A stretch of DNA of 64,000 nt, taken from positions 62,001-126,000 of the forward strand of contig CAKSHP010000001.1 of the NCBI GenBank assembly GCA_934457145.1, written 5' to 3'. Every line of letters starts with the position of its first letter. Positions within the stretch are counted from its first letter, which is position 1. Positions 8,961 to 17,836 of this stretch are shown piece by piece. The notes under the pieces were generated by a model that was not told where the DNA came from, did no database searches, and saw only the letters and a program-made list of their open reading frames with translations. The stretch comes from an uncultured Clostridia bacterium. Lineage in GTDB: Bacteria; Bacillota; Clostridia; UBA1381; UMGS1253. The position numbers and the translations under genes are program-made.

Positions 8961-9815
8961 TTGAAAAACGCAAAATCAGTTTTTGCCGATTTTTTATTTT
9001 ATATTATCGGTTCGTTTTTATTTTCTGTGGGGATATATTCTTTTGCCGAGGGAGCGGATATTGCGCCGGGCGGAATTTCGGGAATAGCAATTATGGTAAA
9101 ATATCTTTGCGGTTTTCCGATAGGTACGCTGACGCTTATTTTAAATATTCCGCTTCTTTTTATTGCCTCAAAAAAAATCAGCGGTGCGTTTGTTTTAAAA
9201 ACGCTATGTACGCTTATAATAAACAGCATTATTTTAGACTATATAGTGAGCGTGTATTTTTCGCAGTACACAAACGAAAGACTTCTTTCATGCATTTTTT
9301 CCGGAGTGTTTACAGGGCTTGGGCTTGCGCTTATACTGAAAAGAGGCGCATCAACCGGCGGTACGGACATTATCTGTCTTTTAATTGAAAAAAAGCATCC
9401 GCATATTCAAATCGGAACGGCAATTATGGCGGTTGATGCGGTTATTGTTATAATTTCGGCATTTGTTTTTAAAAACATAGAGTCCGCTCTTTTTTCGGCA
9501 GTAGCAATATTTGTTCAGATAAAAGTTATCGACGCGGTTATATATGGCATGGACAAGTGCAGTCAGATAATTATTATTTCAAAAAGAAACGACGCTATCG
9601 CAAAAAAAATAATAACTTCCCTTCACCGCGGCGCAACATTTTTAAACGCATCAGGTGCATATTTAAAAAACAGCTTTCCGGTGCTTTTGTGTGTTGTGCG
9701 CAAACAGGAATTTGCAAAGCTTAAAGAAATTGTTTTAAGCGAAGATAAAAACGCCTTTATGATTATCAGCGAAACAACGCAAATCGTTGGCGAAGGGTTT
9801 GAATACAGACATTAA
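8961..9815 (+). CDS. YitT-family membrane protein (DUF161/DUF2179)
   Basis: 284-aa protein with an N-terminal five-helix YitT domain (FAEGADIAPGGISGIAIM and RGASTGGTDII signatures) and a C-terminal cytosolic domain of about 85 aa (DUF2179). The TTG start at 8961 is chosen because GGCGGTG lies 7 bp upstream and the family N-terminus begins there. Function in the family is unknown. It follows the gtrA gene by 64 bp without a clear terminator and may be read through. Confidence 0.85.
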   Translation: MKNAKSVFADFLFYIIGSFLFSVGIYSFAEGADIAPGGISGIAIMVKYLCGFPIGTLTLILNIPLLFIASKKISGAFVLKTLCTLIINSIILDYIVSVYFSQYTNERLLSCIFSGVFTGLGLALILKRGASTGGTDIICLLIEKKHPHIQIGTAIMAVDAVIVIISAFVFKNIESALFSAVAIFVQIKVIDAVIYGMDKCSQIIIISKRNDAIAKKIITSLHRGATFLNASGAYLKNSFPVLLCVVRKQEFAKLKEIVLSEDKNAFMIISETTQIVGEGFEYRH

Positions 9816-9862
9816 AAAGACGAATGTATCGGATGAAATCGGTAATGTCTTAAAATTCGGTA

Positions 9863-9891
9863 TTGTAAAATGTGAAAATATATAGTATAAT
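9863..9891 (+). promoter_or_regulatory. Promoter of glmM
   Basis: TTGTAA (9863-9868), 17-bp spacer, TATAAT (9886-9891), about 30 bp before the AGGGGG ribosome site of glmM. Confidence 0.65.
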
Positions 9892-9933
9892 TAAAACGGT
9901 GGAACAAAAAATTATTTGCAGGGGGTATATATT

Positions 9934-11286
9934 TTGGCAAGATTATTCGGAACAGACGGCGTAAGAGGCGTGGCAAACAAAAACCTGTCGGCAAAGCTGG
10001 CGTTTGATCTCGGTTATGCGGGAGCTAAGGTTTTAACTCAGCAGCTTTGCCATAAGCCTAAAATTTTGGTCGGAAAAGATACAAGAATTTCGGGAGATAT
10101 GCTTGAATGTGCGCTCGCGGCAGGCATTTGCCAAACAGGCGCGCAGGCAATATTTTTGGGAGTTATCCCAACTCCGGCGGTTGCTCACTTAGTCAGAAAA
10201 TACAATGCGGACGCAGGCGTTGTGATTTCCGCGTCACACAATTCATTTGAATACAACGGAATAAAGTTTTTTAACTCTCAGGGCTATAAGCTCTCCGACG
10301 AAACGGAGGATAAAATTGAATATTTAATCAAAAATCCCGACGAATCCGATTTTCCCACTCATGAAAATATCGGCAGATGCGTTTTAAAAACAGACAGCGC
10401 CGACGATTATATAGAGTATGCAAAATCAACAATTGACGGCGATTTAAAAGGTCTTTCGATTATTTTGGACTGTTCAAACGGAGCGAACAGCTATATTGCG
10501 CCTAAAGCATTAAAAGAGCTCGGCGCTTCGGTTGAAGTTTTGCACAACGATCCCGACGGTATCAATATCAATAAAAACTGCGGTTCAACGCATATATCGG
10601 ATTTGGCAAACTATATAGCCTCAAAACCCGGATCTTATGATATAGGTATTGCATTTGACGGCGACGCAGACAGAATGCTTGCCGTTGACGAAAACGGAAA
10701 AACCTTAACGGGCGACGAAATTATGCTTATCGTCGGAAACCATTTAAAAAAACAGGGACTTTTGAAAAAGGACACTATTGTTGCAACGGTTATGAGCAAT
10801 CTCGGATTTTTCAAAGCAGCGGAAAAGCTTGGCATAAATGTTGAAAAAACGGCTGTCGGCGACAGATATGTGCTTGAAGAAATGCTTCGCAGCGGATATT
10901 GTCTCGGCGGAGAAGAATCGGGACATATAATCTATCTTGACCGCAATTCAACCGGGGACGGACTTGTTTCCGCGCTGCTTTTGCTGTCGGTTATGAAAGA
11001 CACAAAGCAAAAGCTTTCCGAGCTTCGCAAAATAGTAACCATTTTGCCTCAGGTTTTGGTTAACGCTCATGTTGAAAACGAAAAAAAGCCGGAGCTTAAA
11101 TCAAATAAAGTAATTTTAAGCGCAATAGAGGAGCTTGAAGAAGAATTTAAAGACAGCGGCAGAGTTTTAATCCGTCCGTCGGGGACAGAGCCTGTTGTTC
11201 GCGTTATGCTTGAAGGAAACGACAAAGCTTATCTTCAAAAACGCGCCGAACAGCTTGCATTTTTAATTGAAAAAACATTAAAGTAA
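9934..11286 (+). CDS. glmM: Phosphoglucosamine mutase
   Basis: 450-aa enzyme converting glucosamine-6-phosphate to glucosamine-1-phosphate for UDP-GlcNAc and peptidoglycan. Motifs: [10 protein letters not shown] at the N-terminus, the phosphoserine loop VISASHN with Ser101, metal-binding FDGDADR (about 240), the sugar loop EESGHI (about 325) and the phosphate-binding RPSGTEP near the C-terminus. A TTG start at 9934 is preferred over the TTG at 9916 because AGGGGG at 9920-9925 then has an 8-bp spacing and the family N-terminus begins at this point. Own promoter and terminator; monocistronic. Confidence 0.96.
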   Translation: MARLFGTDGVRGVANKNLSAKLAFDLGYAGAKVLTQQLCHKPKILVGKDTRISGDMLECALAAGICQTGAQAIFLGVIPTPAVAHLVRKYNADAGVVISASHNSFEYNGIKFFNSQGYKLSDETEDKIEYLIKNPDESDFPTHENIGRCVLKTDSADDYIEYAKSTIDGDLKGLSIILDCSNGANSYIAPKALKELGASVEVLHNDPDGININKNCGSTHISDLANYIASKPGSYDIGIAFDGDADRMLAVDENGKTLTGDEIMLIVGNHLKKQGLLKKDTIVATVMSNLGFFKAAEKLGINVEKTAVGDRYVLEEMLRSGYCLGGEESGHIIYLDRNSTGDGLVSALLLLSVMKDTKQKLSELRKIVTILPQVLVNAHVENEKKPELKSNKVILSAIEELEEEFKDSGRVLIRPSGTEPVVRVMLEGNDKAYLQKRAEQLAFLIEKTLK

Positions 11287-11304
11287 ATAATTATTTAAAG
11301 AAAT

Positions 11305-11342
11305 CGCGGGGCAGAAATAAAATATTCTGTCCCGCGTTTTTT
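11305..11342 (+). terminator. Terminator of glmM
   Basis: Stem CGCGGGGCAGAA / TTCTGTCCCGCG with a short A/T loop, followed by TTTTTT. Confidence 0.88.
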
Positions 11343-11456
11343 AGCCTGAAAAAGCTTTTTTTATTTTTCAAATTTTTAACACTAATATTTATTTTTTTTG
11401 CGCAAACAATATTAACGAAACAGCTGTTTTATTATTTTTAAGCGGAAGTGAAGCGT

Positions 11457-12650
11457 GTGAAAAAAAAATTTACTTTCTTTTCAGTTATTGCACTGCTTTT
11501 TCTTCTTGCGCTCCCCGCAGCAAGCGCATATAAAATAAAATGCGCAATTCCTTCGGATATTTGTTTAACGCAAAACAAAAACTTAAAAATTAACCTGGGC
11601 GGTTTTGTAAAAGCCGATGCCGAAAACAGTTCTTTTTTTAAAAACGGCAGTTTAACTCTGACGTGTCCCGAAAATAAAAGCTACACTGTGGACTTAAAGC
11701 TGTTCGGCGTTGTACCGGTCAAAAGCGTTAAAGTGTCGGCAGCTGCCGATAAAAGTATCTGTCCTTCGGGACAGGCTATAGGGATTAAGCTTTATACCGA
11801 TGGTGTGTCGGTAATTGCAGTCAGCAAAAATTCGCCGGCAGATAAAGCAAATATTGTCTGCGCCGATGTAATAACTCATGTAAACGATGAAAAAATTTTT
11901 AACGCCGTTCATTTTTCAACTCTGATAAATGCCGGCAAAGGCAAAGAAACAAAAATTACATTTGTGCGCTCGGGCAAAAAGGAGGAAGTGGTTTTAACTC
12001 CTGTATATCAAAACGGCGAATATGTTATAGGCGCCTGGGTCCGCGACAGCAGCGCCGGAGTGGGAACTTTAACTTATGTAAACGCTTTGGATAACAGCTT
12101 CGGCGCATTGGGACATGCTATCTGCGATAATGACACACAGCTTATCCTCCCTTTAATGCAGGGAAGTATAACAAAATGCAATATAATAGACACGGTAAAA
12201 GGAGAAAAAGGCTTGCCCGGCAGACTGTGCGCCACGCTTGACAACAGCGACACGGGAGAAATTATTAAAAACTGCAGCCTGGGCATATACGGAAAAGCGG
12301 ATTTAAAACAGATTACAACCGCTTCGCCAATGCCGATTGCAACAAGGTATGAAATTCACGAAGGTGAGGCAACCATTTTGGCATCGGTAGACGAAAACGG
12401 CCCGGCAAAATATTCGGCAGTTATCGAAAAAGTAAACACTGCCGATATGCGCGGTTCTTCAATGATAATAAAAGTAACCGACAAACGGCTTTTAGAAAAA
12501 ACCGGGGGAATTGTTCAGGGAATGAGCGGTGCGCCGATTTTGCAGGACGGCAAATTTGCAGGCGCAGTAACCCATGTGTTTTTAAACGATCCCACGCGGG
12601 GATACGGTGTTTTTATCGAGCTTATGTTAAACGAAGCCGAAAAAAATTAA
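11457..12650 (+). CDS. spoIVB: SpoIVB sporulation signalling protease
   Basis: 397-aa serine peptidase that in Bacillus is secreted by the forespore and triggers SpoIVFB-mediated pro-sigma-K processing. Seen here: an N-terminal hydrophobic signal/anchor, a PDZ domain (GIKLYTDGVSVIAV through ITHVNDEKI) and the S55 peptidase domain with WVRDSSAGVGTLT, catalytic His220 in GALGHAICD and Ser357 in VQGMSGAP. GTG 11457 gives an 8-bp spacing from AGCGGAAG; the GTG at 11448 overlaps that site. No other sporulation gene is adjacent (in Bacillus spo0A is next door). Direct evidence of an endospore programme. Confidence 0.93.
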   Translation: MKKKFTFFSVIALLFLLALPAASAYKIKCAIPSDICLTQNKNLKINLGGFVKADAENSSFFKNGSLTLTCPENKSYTVDLKLFGVVPVKSVKVSAAADKSICPSGQAIGIKLYTDGVSVIAVSKNSPADKANIVCADVITHVNDEKIFNAVHFSTLINAGKGKETKITFVRSGKKEEVVLTPVYQNGEYVIGAWVRDSSAGVGTLTYVNALDNSFGALGHAICDNDTQLILPLMQGSITKCNIIDTVKGEKGLPGRLCATLDNSDTGEIIKNCSLGIYGKADLKQITTASPMPIATRYEIHEGEATILASVDENGPAKYSAVIEKVNTADMRGSSMIIKVTDKRLLEKTGGIVQGMSGAPILQDGKFAGAVTHVFLNDPTRGYGVFIELMLNEAEKN

Positions 12651-12659
12651 AAAAAACGA

Positions 12660-12694
12660 AAATGTCTGCCTGCATTGCCGGGCAGGCATTTTTA
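12660..12694. terminator. Bidirectional terminator between spoIVB and AraC gene
   Basis: Arms AAATGTCTGCC (12660-12670) and GGCAGGCATTT (12681-12691) with one G-T pair, flanked by A and T runs, between two convergent genes. Confidence 0.82.
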
Positions 12695-12700
12695 TTTAGC

Positions 12701-13510
12701 TTACTCTCTGATGCCTGATTTATCTTTATTAATAAACTCTCTCGGCGATGTGCCAACGTTTTGCTTAAATATATTCGAAAAATAAAACGGATCTGAAAAC
12801 CCCGAAAGCAGCGCAACGTTTTTAATTGATGTAATGCCGTTATTCATTAAAAGTATCGCATGCGAAATTCTTATTTTTCTTAAATACTGCGAAAAATTAA
12901 CGCCTGTATTCGTTTTAAAAATTCTTGAGATATACTTTGCGTTATAATTAAACTCCTCCGCAACGGAATTTAAAGAAAGCGCACTGTTTGTAAAATTATC
13001 GTCTATATATTTTATAATTTCGTTTATTAAATACTGTTCATTGTTTTCATGCGTAACCGAAAGAAACGAAAATGCATACAGCAGGGCGCTTTCGCTTAAT
13101 AAGTCCAGATTTTGCGGCGTTGCTTTTTCAAGGCAGTTTTGCCAAAAGCAAATAAGATTTTCACAGCCTTTGAAAGTGCAGTTAGCAAAAGATATTAAAA
13201 ATCTGTCAAACAGTTCCTTTGTTCTCTCGCCGGTAAATGTGATATACATATAGCTTAGATTTTCAGCGTTTTCAATTCTGTACGAAATTTCTTCAAACGT
13301 GAAAAACAGCGTTCCTTTAGCCAAATTCTTTTTTAAATGCTGCATAACCAGTGCGCCCTCTCCGTCAACAACAAGATACATTGCGTTGTTTTTAGGATTG
13401 CCGATGCTGATAAAATCTTTTAAATTATTTTCGTAAACAAAATTTGTGGTTAAAATTTGTTTGCTTTTCAAGCCGTCCACGAATTTGCATATGTTGTCTC
13501 TTTTCTTCAC
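12701..13510 (-). CDS. AraC/XylS-family transcriptional regulator
   Basis: 269-aa protein: a beta-rich N-terminal cupin-like sensing domain (about residues 1-150) and a C-terminal double helix-turn-helix (about 165-265) with SLNSVAEEFNYNAKYISRIFK and the final NVGTSPREF signature. Such proteins usually respond to sugars. It is divergent from the DMT permease gene and the 190-bp space between them holds a near-perfect inverted repeat, so the transporter is the likely target. Confidence 0.92.
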   Translation of the reverse strand: MKKRDNICKFVDGLKSKQILTTNFVYENNLKDFISIGNPKNNAMYLVVDGEGALVMQHLKKNLAKGTLFFTFEEISYRIENAENLSYMYITFTGERTKELFDRFLISFANCTFKGCENLICFWQNCLEKATPQNLDLLSESALLYAFSFLSVTHENNEQYLINEIIKYIDDNFTNSALSLNSVAEEFNYNAKYISRIFKTNTGVNFSQYLRKIRISHAILLMNNGITSIKNVALLSGFSDPFYFSNIFKQNVGTSPREFINKDKSGIRE

Positions 13511-13586
13511 TTGTGCCGCCTCCTTTTATATCATTTTACCACATCATATCTTTATTATCAACACGCAAAGTGGAAAAATTACATGA

Positions 13587-13633
13587 TAAAATAGAATATT
13601 TCTATTTTACCGCATATTTTTTAATGCTATAAT
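13587..13633 (+). promoter_or_regulatory. Operator-like inverted repeat and promoter of DMT permease
   Basis: Inverted repeat with 10-bp arms (13587-13596 and 13600-13609: TAAAATAGAA / TTCTATTTTA, 3-bp centre) lies over the -35 position of an extended -10 (TGCTATAAT, 13625-13633). The -35 hexamer itself is poor, which suits an activator-dependent promoter such as an AraC target. Confidence 0.55.
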
Positions 13634-13700
13634 ATGTGCCATAGAGGTTAATTGTTTTTTTCTTTCTAATGATTAAATAACAGCCCGGAGGAAAGTTATA

Positions 13701-14552
13701 TTGTATTACGGCATAATAAGTTTATGTGCTTTGATGTTTAGCACACAGTTTTTTTTCACAAAAATATTTCAAAAATCATACGGCGACGATCTAAAAGCTA
13801 TGCTGGTTTCTTCTGCGGGCAGCGCATTGGTCGGGCTTATAATGCTTTTTTTAATTAACGGCTTTCATTTTGGCTGCACGGTTTTTGCGCTTATTATGGC
13901 GGTCCTTACGGGACTTGACAGCTGTTTAACTGCGTATTGCAGCCTTAAAGTTTTAGACAGGGCAAACTTATCGGTATACTCTATGTTTATGATGCTCGGC
14001 GGCATGGCGTTGCCGTTTGTCTGCGGAATTTTATTTTTCGGCGAGAAGTTAACGGCGGGCAAGGCTGTTTGTTTTTTATTTATAGCAATTGCCTTGTTTT
14101 TAACAACCGACAAGTCAAAAACAAGTTCCGGCTTTATTTATTATATCGGAATATTTGTGCTAAACGGCTTGGCGGGAGTGCTTGCAAAGGTATATCAGGC
14201 GGCTCCGTTTGAAAAAATTTCGGCAGCTGAATATTCGATTTTATGTGCCGCGGCAGCTTTTGTAATGTCTGCACTCTGGCTTGCGTTTATAAAAGGCGAA
14301 AAGCGGCATCTTAGTGCAAAGGCGGCGGGCGCAATATGCGCAAGCGGAATACTAAACCGCACAGCAAATCTACTGCTTTTAATCTGCCTTACATATCTTC
14401 CGGCATCGGTTCAGTATCCGTTTATAACGGGCGGAAGCATGATATTTTCAACGCTGATTGGCTGTTTTATGCCGCAAAAACCGAAAAAACGCGAAATTTT
14501 ATCGGTGATAACAGCGTTTTTGGGACTTCTTATAATGTTTTTTCTTAATTAA
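13701..14552 (+). CDS. DMT-superfamily (EamA-like) permease
   Basis: 283-aa membrane protein of about ten helices with the internal two-fold repeat of drug/metabolite transporters. The LDRANLSVYSMFMMLGG segment and the FFGEKLTAGKAVCFLFI stretch at the end of the first half are EamA-like. TTG start chosen from GGAGGAAAG 8-14 bp upstream. Substrate unknown; the divergent AraC regulator suggests an inducible small-molecule exporter or sugar permease. Confidence 0.8.
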   Translation: MYYGIISLCALMFSTQFFFTKIFQKSYGDDLKAMLVSSAGSALVGLIMLFLINGFHFGCTVFALIMAVLTGLDSCLTAYCSLKVLDRANLSVYSMFMMLGGMALPFVCGILFFGEKLTAGKAVCFLFIAIALFLTTDKSKTSSGFIYYIGIFVLNGLAGVLAKVYQAAPFEKISAAEYSILCAAAAFVMSALWLAFIKGEKRHLSAKAAGAICASGILNRTANLLLLICLTYLPASVQYPFITGGSMIFSTLIGCFMPQKPKKREILSVITAFLGLLIMFFLN

Positions 14553-14633
14553 ATTTAATATATAATAAGCCTGCCCTGCTAATAAGAAAAATTACTGTTT
14601 GTGCCGATGCGGGGCGGCAGAATGGAGATTATT

Positions 14634-15884
14634 ATGGAAAATGTACGCATAGGAATTTTCGGACTCGGCAGAGGCGGATATTATATTGATAATATTCTTG
14701 CAAACAACGGCGATGTTGTTGCGGTCTGTGATTCGGATGAAGAAAAGGTTAAAGAAGCAGAAAAAAAATTAGGCTCGGATGTTGCAAAATATTCGGATTT
14801 TAACGAATTTATCAAACATCCCATGGACGCAGTGTTTTTGGCTAACTGTTTTCATGAACATGCCGAATATGCAATTCGCTGTCTTGAAAAAAATATTCAC
14901 GTTTTAAGCGAATGCTGCTCAAATTCCACCATGGCAGAGGGCGTGCGCCTTGTCCGCGCCGCAGAAAAGAGCAAAGCGTTTTACATGCTTGCGGAAAACT
15001 ATCCGTTTATGATTTTCAACCAGGAAATGAAGCGTGTATTTGAAGGGGGGAGTCTGGGAAAATTAATGTATGCCGAAGGCGAATACAATCACCCGTGCGA
15101 TCCGTATGACATTAAAATTATGCAGGAGCTTTTCTTAGCCGAAAAACACTGGAGAAACTTTTTGCCCGGCAGCTACTACATAACCCACTCTCTTGCTCCG
15201 ATCATGTATGCAACAGGTGCGCTGCCCGTGAAAGTAACGGCAATGCCCATATTTTCGCCCTGTCCCGACGACGCGCCGCGGCTTAGCCATGTTGGCGATA
15301 AAACCGCAATTATAACCTGTTTAAATGATGACGGCTCGGTGTTTAAAGTAACCGGGTGTGCGTCGTTTGGCGCCCACGGCAATTCGTACCGTATATGCGG
15401 CACAAAAGGAACAATAGAAAACGTTCGCGGAACCGACGGCAAAATCATGCTTCGTTACAACGCATGGGAAAAACCGGAGGGCGCCGAAGAAGTCAACTTT
15501 TATATGCCAGAAATTCACGATAAAGACGAAGAACTTATTAAAAAAGCCGGACACGGCGGCGGAGATTTCTTTGTAATGCGTCATTTTTTGAACGCCGTAA
15601 GAGAAAACAAAAAGCCTCCGTTCGACGTGTACTTTGCGACAACAATGGCATCGGTTGCAATTTTGGCGCACCGAAGCATTTTAAACGGAAGTATTCCTTA
15701 TGATATTCCGGATTTTCGAAAAGAAGAAGACCGAAAAAAATACGAAAACGATAACGAAACTCCGTTTTGGTATACCGACGGAAGAGCGCCGACTATTCCC
15801 TGCTGCTCAAAACCGGACTACAAGCCGGGCGAAAAACAGTATGAAAGCTATGAAAAAGCATTAAAAGAGCTTGGTCTGAAGTAA
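14634..15884 (+). CDS. Gfo/Idh/MocA-family NAD(P)-dependent oxidoreductase
   Basis: 416-aa protein with an N-terminal Rossmann fold (IGIFGLGRGG near residue 5, VVAVCDSDEEK near 35) and the EKNIHVLSECCSN segment where family members have the catalytic EKP lysine; here the motif reads SECCS, so the usual Lys is not evident. The C-terminal alpha/beta substrate domain follows (NHPCDPYD, ITHSLAPIM). I place the start at ATG 14634, 6 nt after GGAG, rather than the upstream GTG or ATG. Probable sugar or cyclitol dehydrogenase; next to an ASRT-family protein and a fucosidase, it may handle deoxy sugars. Confidence 0.85.
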   Translation: MENVRIGIFGLGRGGYYIDNILANNGDVVAVCDSDEEKVKEAEKKLGSDVAKYSDFNEFIKHPMDAVFLANCFHEHAEYAIRCLEKNIHVLSECCSNSTMAEGVRLVRAAEKSKAFYMLAENYPFMIFNQEMKRVFEGGSLGKLMYAEGEYNHPCDPYDIKIMQELFLAEKHWRNFLPGSYYITHSLAPIMYATGALPVKVTAMPIFSPCPDDAPRLSHVGDKTAIITCLNDDGSVFKVTGCASFGAHGNSYRICGTKGTIENVRGTDGKIMLRYNAWEKPEGAEEVNFYMPEIHDKDEELIKKAGHGGGDFFVMRHFLNAVRENKKPPFDVYFATTMASVAILAHRSILNGSIPYDIPDFRKEEDRKKYENDNETPFWYTDGRAPTIPCCSKPDYKPGEKQYESYEKALKELGLK

Positions 15885-15903
15885 AAATATGAAGTAAAAA
15901 TAA

Positions 15904-15945
15904 AAAGGCAAAGCAAGATATAAAAAATCTGCTTTGCCTCTTTTT
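15904..15945. terminator. Bidirectional terminator
   Basis: Perfect 10-bp arms AGGCAAAGCA / TGCTTTGCCT with flanking A and T runs, between the oxidoreductase gene (+) and the ASRT gene (-); it reaches the last bases of the ASRT stop. Confidence 0.85.
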
Positions 15946-16303
15946 AGTTATACGCAATAGTTGTCATCAAAGAATAATCCGGCTGCGAAACATCAAGCCT
16001 TGAGTGCTGAACAATAACCGGAACATCGCTTTTTATTAAAAGCGCATACGGAGTGTTTAAAGGGATTTTCTCGCCCTTGTCATTTATCGCTTTGTCAAGT
16101 CTTATATGATTGGTGCGTTCGTTTTCAACAACCGCGCTAAAGCCTTTCATCGGTTCTTTATCTTCAAAATACACCTCATATGTAATATGTGCACATCTGC
16201 CCGAAACGTTAAGCACGCATATCGCCTCGTGGCTTACAAATCCTCCGCTTTTTGTGCTCGACATAAACCCGTCGCCCACAGCCCAAACTGTTTTACCAAG
16301 CAT
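15944..16303 (-). CDS. ASRT-family protein (Anabaena sensory rhodopsin transducer homologue)
   Basis: 119-aa cytosolic protein. It carries the family pattern throughout: GKTVWAVGDGF at the start, SHEAICVLNVSG (about 24-35), YEVYFEDKEP (about 42-51), RTNHIRLD, and the C-terminal VPVIVQHSRLD followed by LMTTIAY. ASRT (PF07100) is a small beta-sandwich known from Anabaena as the partner of sensory rhodopsin; relatives without rhodopsin are predicted small-molecule, probably carbohydrate, binding proteins. No rhodopsin gene is in the window. The gene has GGAG 7 nt upstream of its ATG and its own consensus promoter, next to a fucosidase, which favours a sugar-related role. Confidence 0.85.
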   Translation of the reverse strand: MLGKTVWAVGDGFMSSTKSGGFVSHEAICVLNVSGRCAHITYEVYFEDKEPMKGFSAVVENERTNHIRLDKAINDKGEKIPLNTPYALLIKSDVPVIVQHSRLDVSQPDYSLMTTIAYN

Positions 16304-16350
16304 AATCAGTCTCCTTTTATATATATAAATTGTTTAACTTTCTAATGCAT

Positions 16351-16379
16351 AGTATACCCGATAAAACATTTTTTGTCAA
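16351..16379 (-). promoter_or_regulatory. Promoter of the ASRT-family gene
   Basis: TTGACA (16379-16374), 17-bp spacer, TATACT (16356-16351) on the minus strand, between the fucosidase stop and the ASRT start. Confidence 0.8.
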
Positions 16380-16386
16380 CAAAATT

Positions 16387-17610
16387 TTACTTGCTTGTGT
16401 TATATAACAAAACATTGGTAATCTGTTTCGCGTCTTGATTCAGCGTGATTATAATTTCCTTTGTCATAATATGCGGAAATTCGCAGATTGCCTTGTGACC
16501 GATTGTTTTTCCGTAGTAAACGTCAATATTATAGTATTTATCTGCCGTGATTTTAAAATCATCAACAACGTTTTCGGCGTCAAGGTCTTCTTTTATAACA
16601 ACCGTGTTTAACAAAACTTCTTTTTCAAACTCAATATAAACCGTGTTGTCTTTTTTCTCAATTTTGACAGGCTTTATGGGATTTGCAAAGCGGCGTTTGA
16701 TTTCTTTGCCGAATTCTAAAATTCTTTCGCAGTCTGCTTTAGGCAAAAGTCCTCTGCGGTCGGGGCCGATATTTATTAAAAAGTTTGCGCCTCTGCCGAC
16801 AGACATATAGTAGAGTCCCAAAAGCTCGTTAAGCGATTTTCTTGTGTGCTCGTCGTTGTCGCTGTAAAACCAATTTGCCTCGCGAAGCTTAAAGTCGCAC
16901 TCTGCCGGCAAAAACAGCTTTTTTTCAAGTCTGTCTTTATCAACCGAAAGTATTGAACCCCACAGCTTATCAACCCTATTATAGTGCGGAAGCGGCACAA
17001 AACCTCTTTCGTTTCCTACCCATCTTGTGTCCGGATCCCACATATTAAATATCAATATATCCTTTTGCAGCGTTCTTATGGTTTCAATAATTTTCTTTTT
17101 GTCATAGTCAATTCCATCGCTGCCGCAGCCGTCAAACCATATGTAGTCGATTTTGCCGTAGTTTGTTAAAAGCTCGCTGAGCTGATTTACAAAATAATTT
17201 AAATATTCATCGGCATCCGTGCTTCTTGTTTCAAACTGAGCCGGCGAATAATAAAGTCCGACTTTAAGGCCGTATTTTCTGCATGCGTCAACATATTCGC
17301 GCACAACATCGCCCTTGCCGTCCTTCCATGGCGTGTTTTTAACGCAGTACTCCGTGTATTTTGAAGGCCACAAACCAAATCCGTCGTGGTGCTTCGTTAC
17401 AAGGATTGCATATTTTGCTCCCGCTTCCTTAACCGTTTTTATCCATTGCTCGCAGTCAAGCTCTGTCGGGTTAAAGGCCTTTTGATCCATGGGCTTCATG
17501 TCCCAGTCTTTGTGTCCTTCATAAAATGTGCGTATTCCGAAATGGAAAAATGCGCCGAATTCCCAATCCAAAAACTCCCTTTGCATTGCGCTTATTTTAT
17601 CAGTTGCCAT
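16387..17610 (-). CDS. GH29 alpha-L-fucosidase
   Basis: 407-aa glycoside hydrolase removing alpha-L-fucose. Seen: GAFFHFGIRTFYEGH near the N-terminus, KYAILVTKHHDGFGLWPS (the HHDGF active-site motif), KVGLYYSPAQFE and KIDYIWFDGCGSDG, whose Asp is the expected nucleophile. A small beta-sandwich C-terminal domain follows. No signal peptide, so it should act on imported oligosaccharides. The ATG at 17610 is preferred (GGAG 7 nt upstream); the open frame extends further but without a ribosome site. Its neighbours, an ASRT-family gene and a Gfo/Idh/MocA gene, suggest a small fucose-related locus. Confidence 0.92.
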   Translation of the reverse strand: MATDKISAMQREFLDWEFGAFFHFGIRTFYEGHKDWDMKPMDQKAFNPTELDCEQWIKTVKEAGAKYAILVTKHHDGFGLWPSKYTEYCVKNTPWKDGKGDVVREYVDACRKYGLKVGLYYSPAQFETRSTDADEYLNYFVNQLSELLTNYGKIDYIWFDGCGSDGIDYDKKKIIETIRTLQKDILIFNMWDPDTRWVGNERGFVPLPHYNRVDKLWGSILSVDKDRLEKKLFLPAECDFKLREANWFYSDNDEHTRKSLNELLGLYYMSVGRGANFLINIGPDRRGLLPKADCERILEFGKEIKRRFANPIKPVKIEKKDNTVYIEFEKEVLLNTVVIKEDLDAENVVDDFKITADKYYNIDVYYGKTIGHKAICEFPHIMTKEIIITLNQDAKQITNVLLYNTSK

Positions 17611-17777
17611 AATAATTCTCCGTTCCGCCGCTTTTGTCACGGCTATAGTTATTTTATGATATAATTTTAACATAATATTTTTTGTTTTTCCATGGACAAA
17701 ACTAACTTGTTTGCTCTAAAAACAGCCGTTTTTTAATATTAGCACATCTTTTTAATGTTTTTTGCTGCACGATAGCA

Positions 17778-17820
17778 AAAAGACGCATAGTGAAATAAAG
17801 TTATTCTCTGCACGTCTTTT
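17778..17820 (-). terminator. Probable terminator of mnmG
   Basis: Arms AAAAGACG (17778-17785) and CGTCTTTT (17813-17820) with a 27-nt loop, just past the mnmG stop. The rest of the 226-bp space 17611-17836 holds the presumed fucosidase promoter region and no gene that I can see. Confidence 0.55.
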
Positions 17821-17836
17821 AAAAATATTTTTTTAT

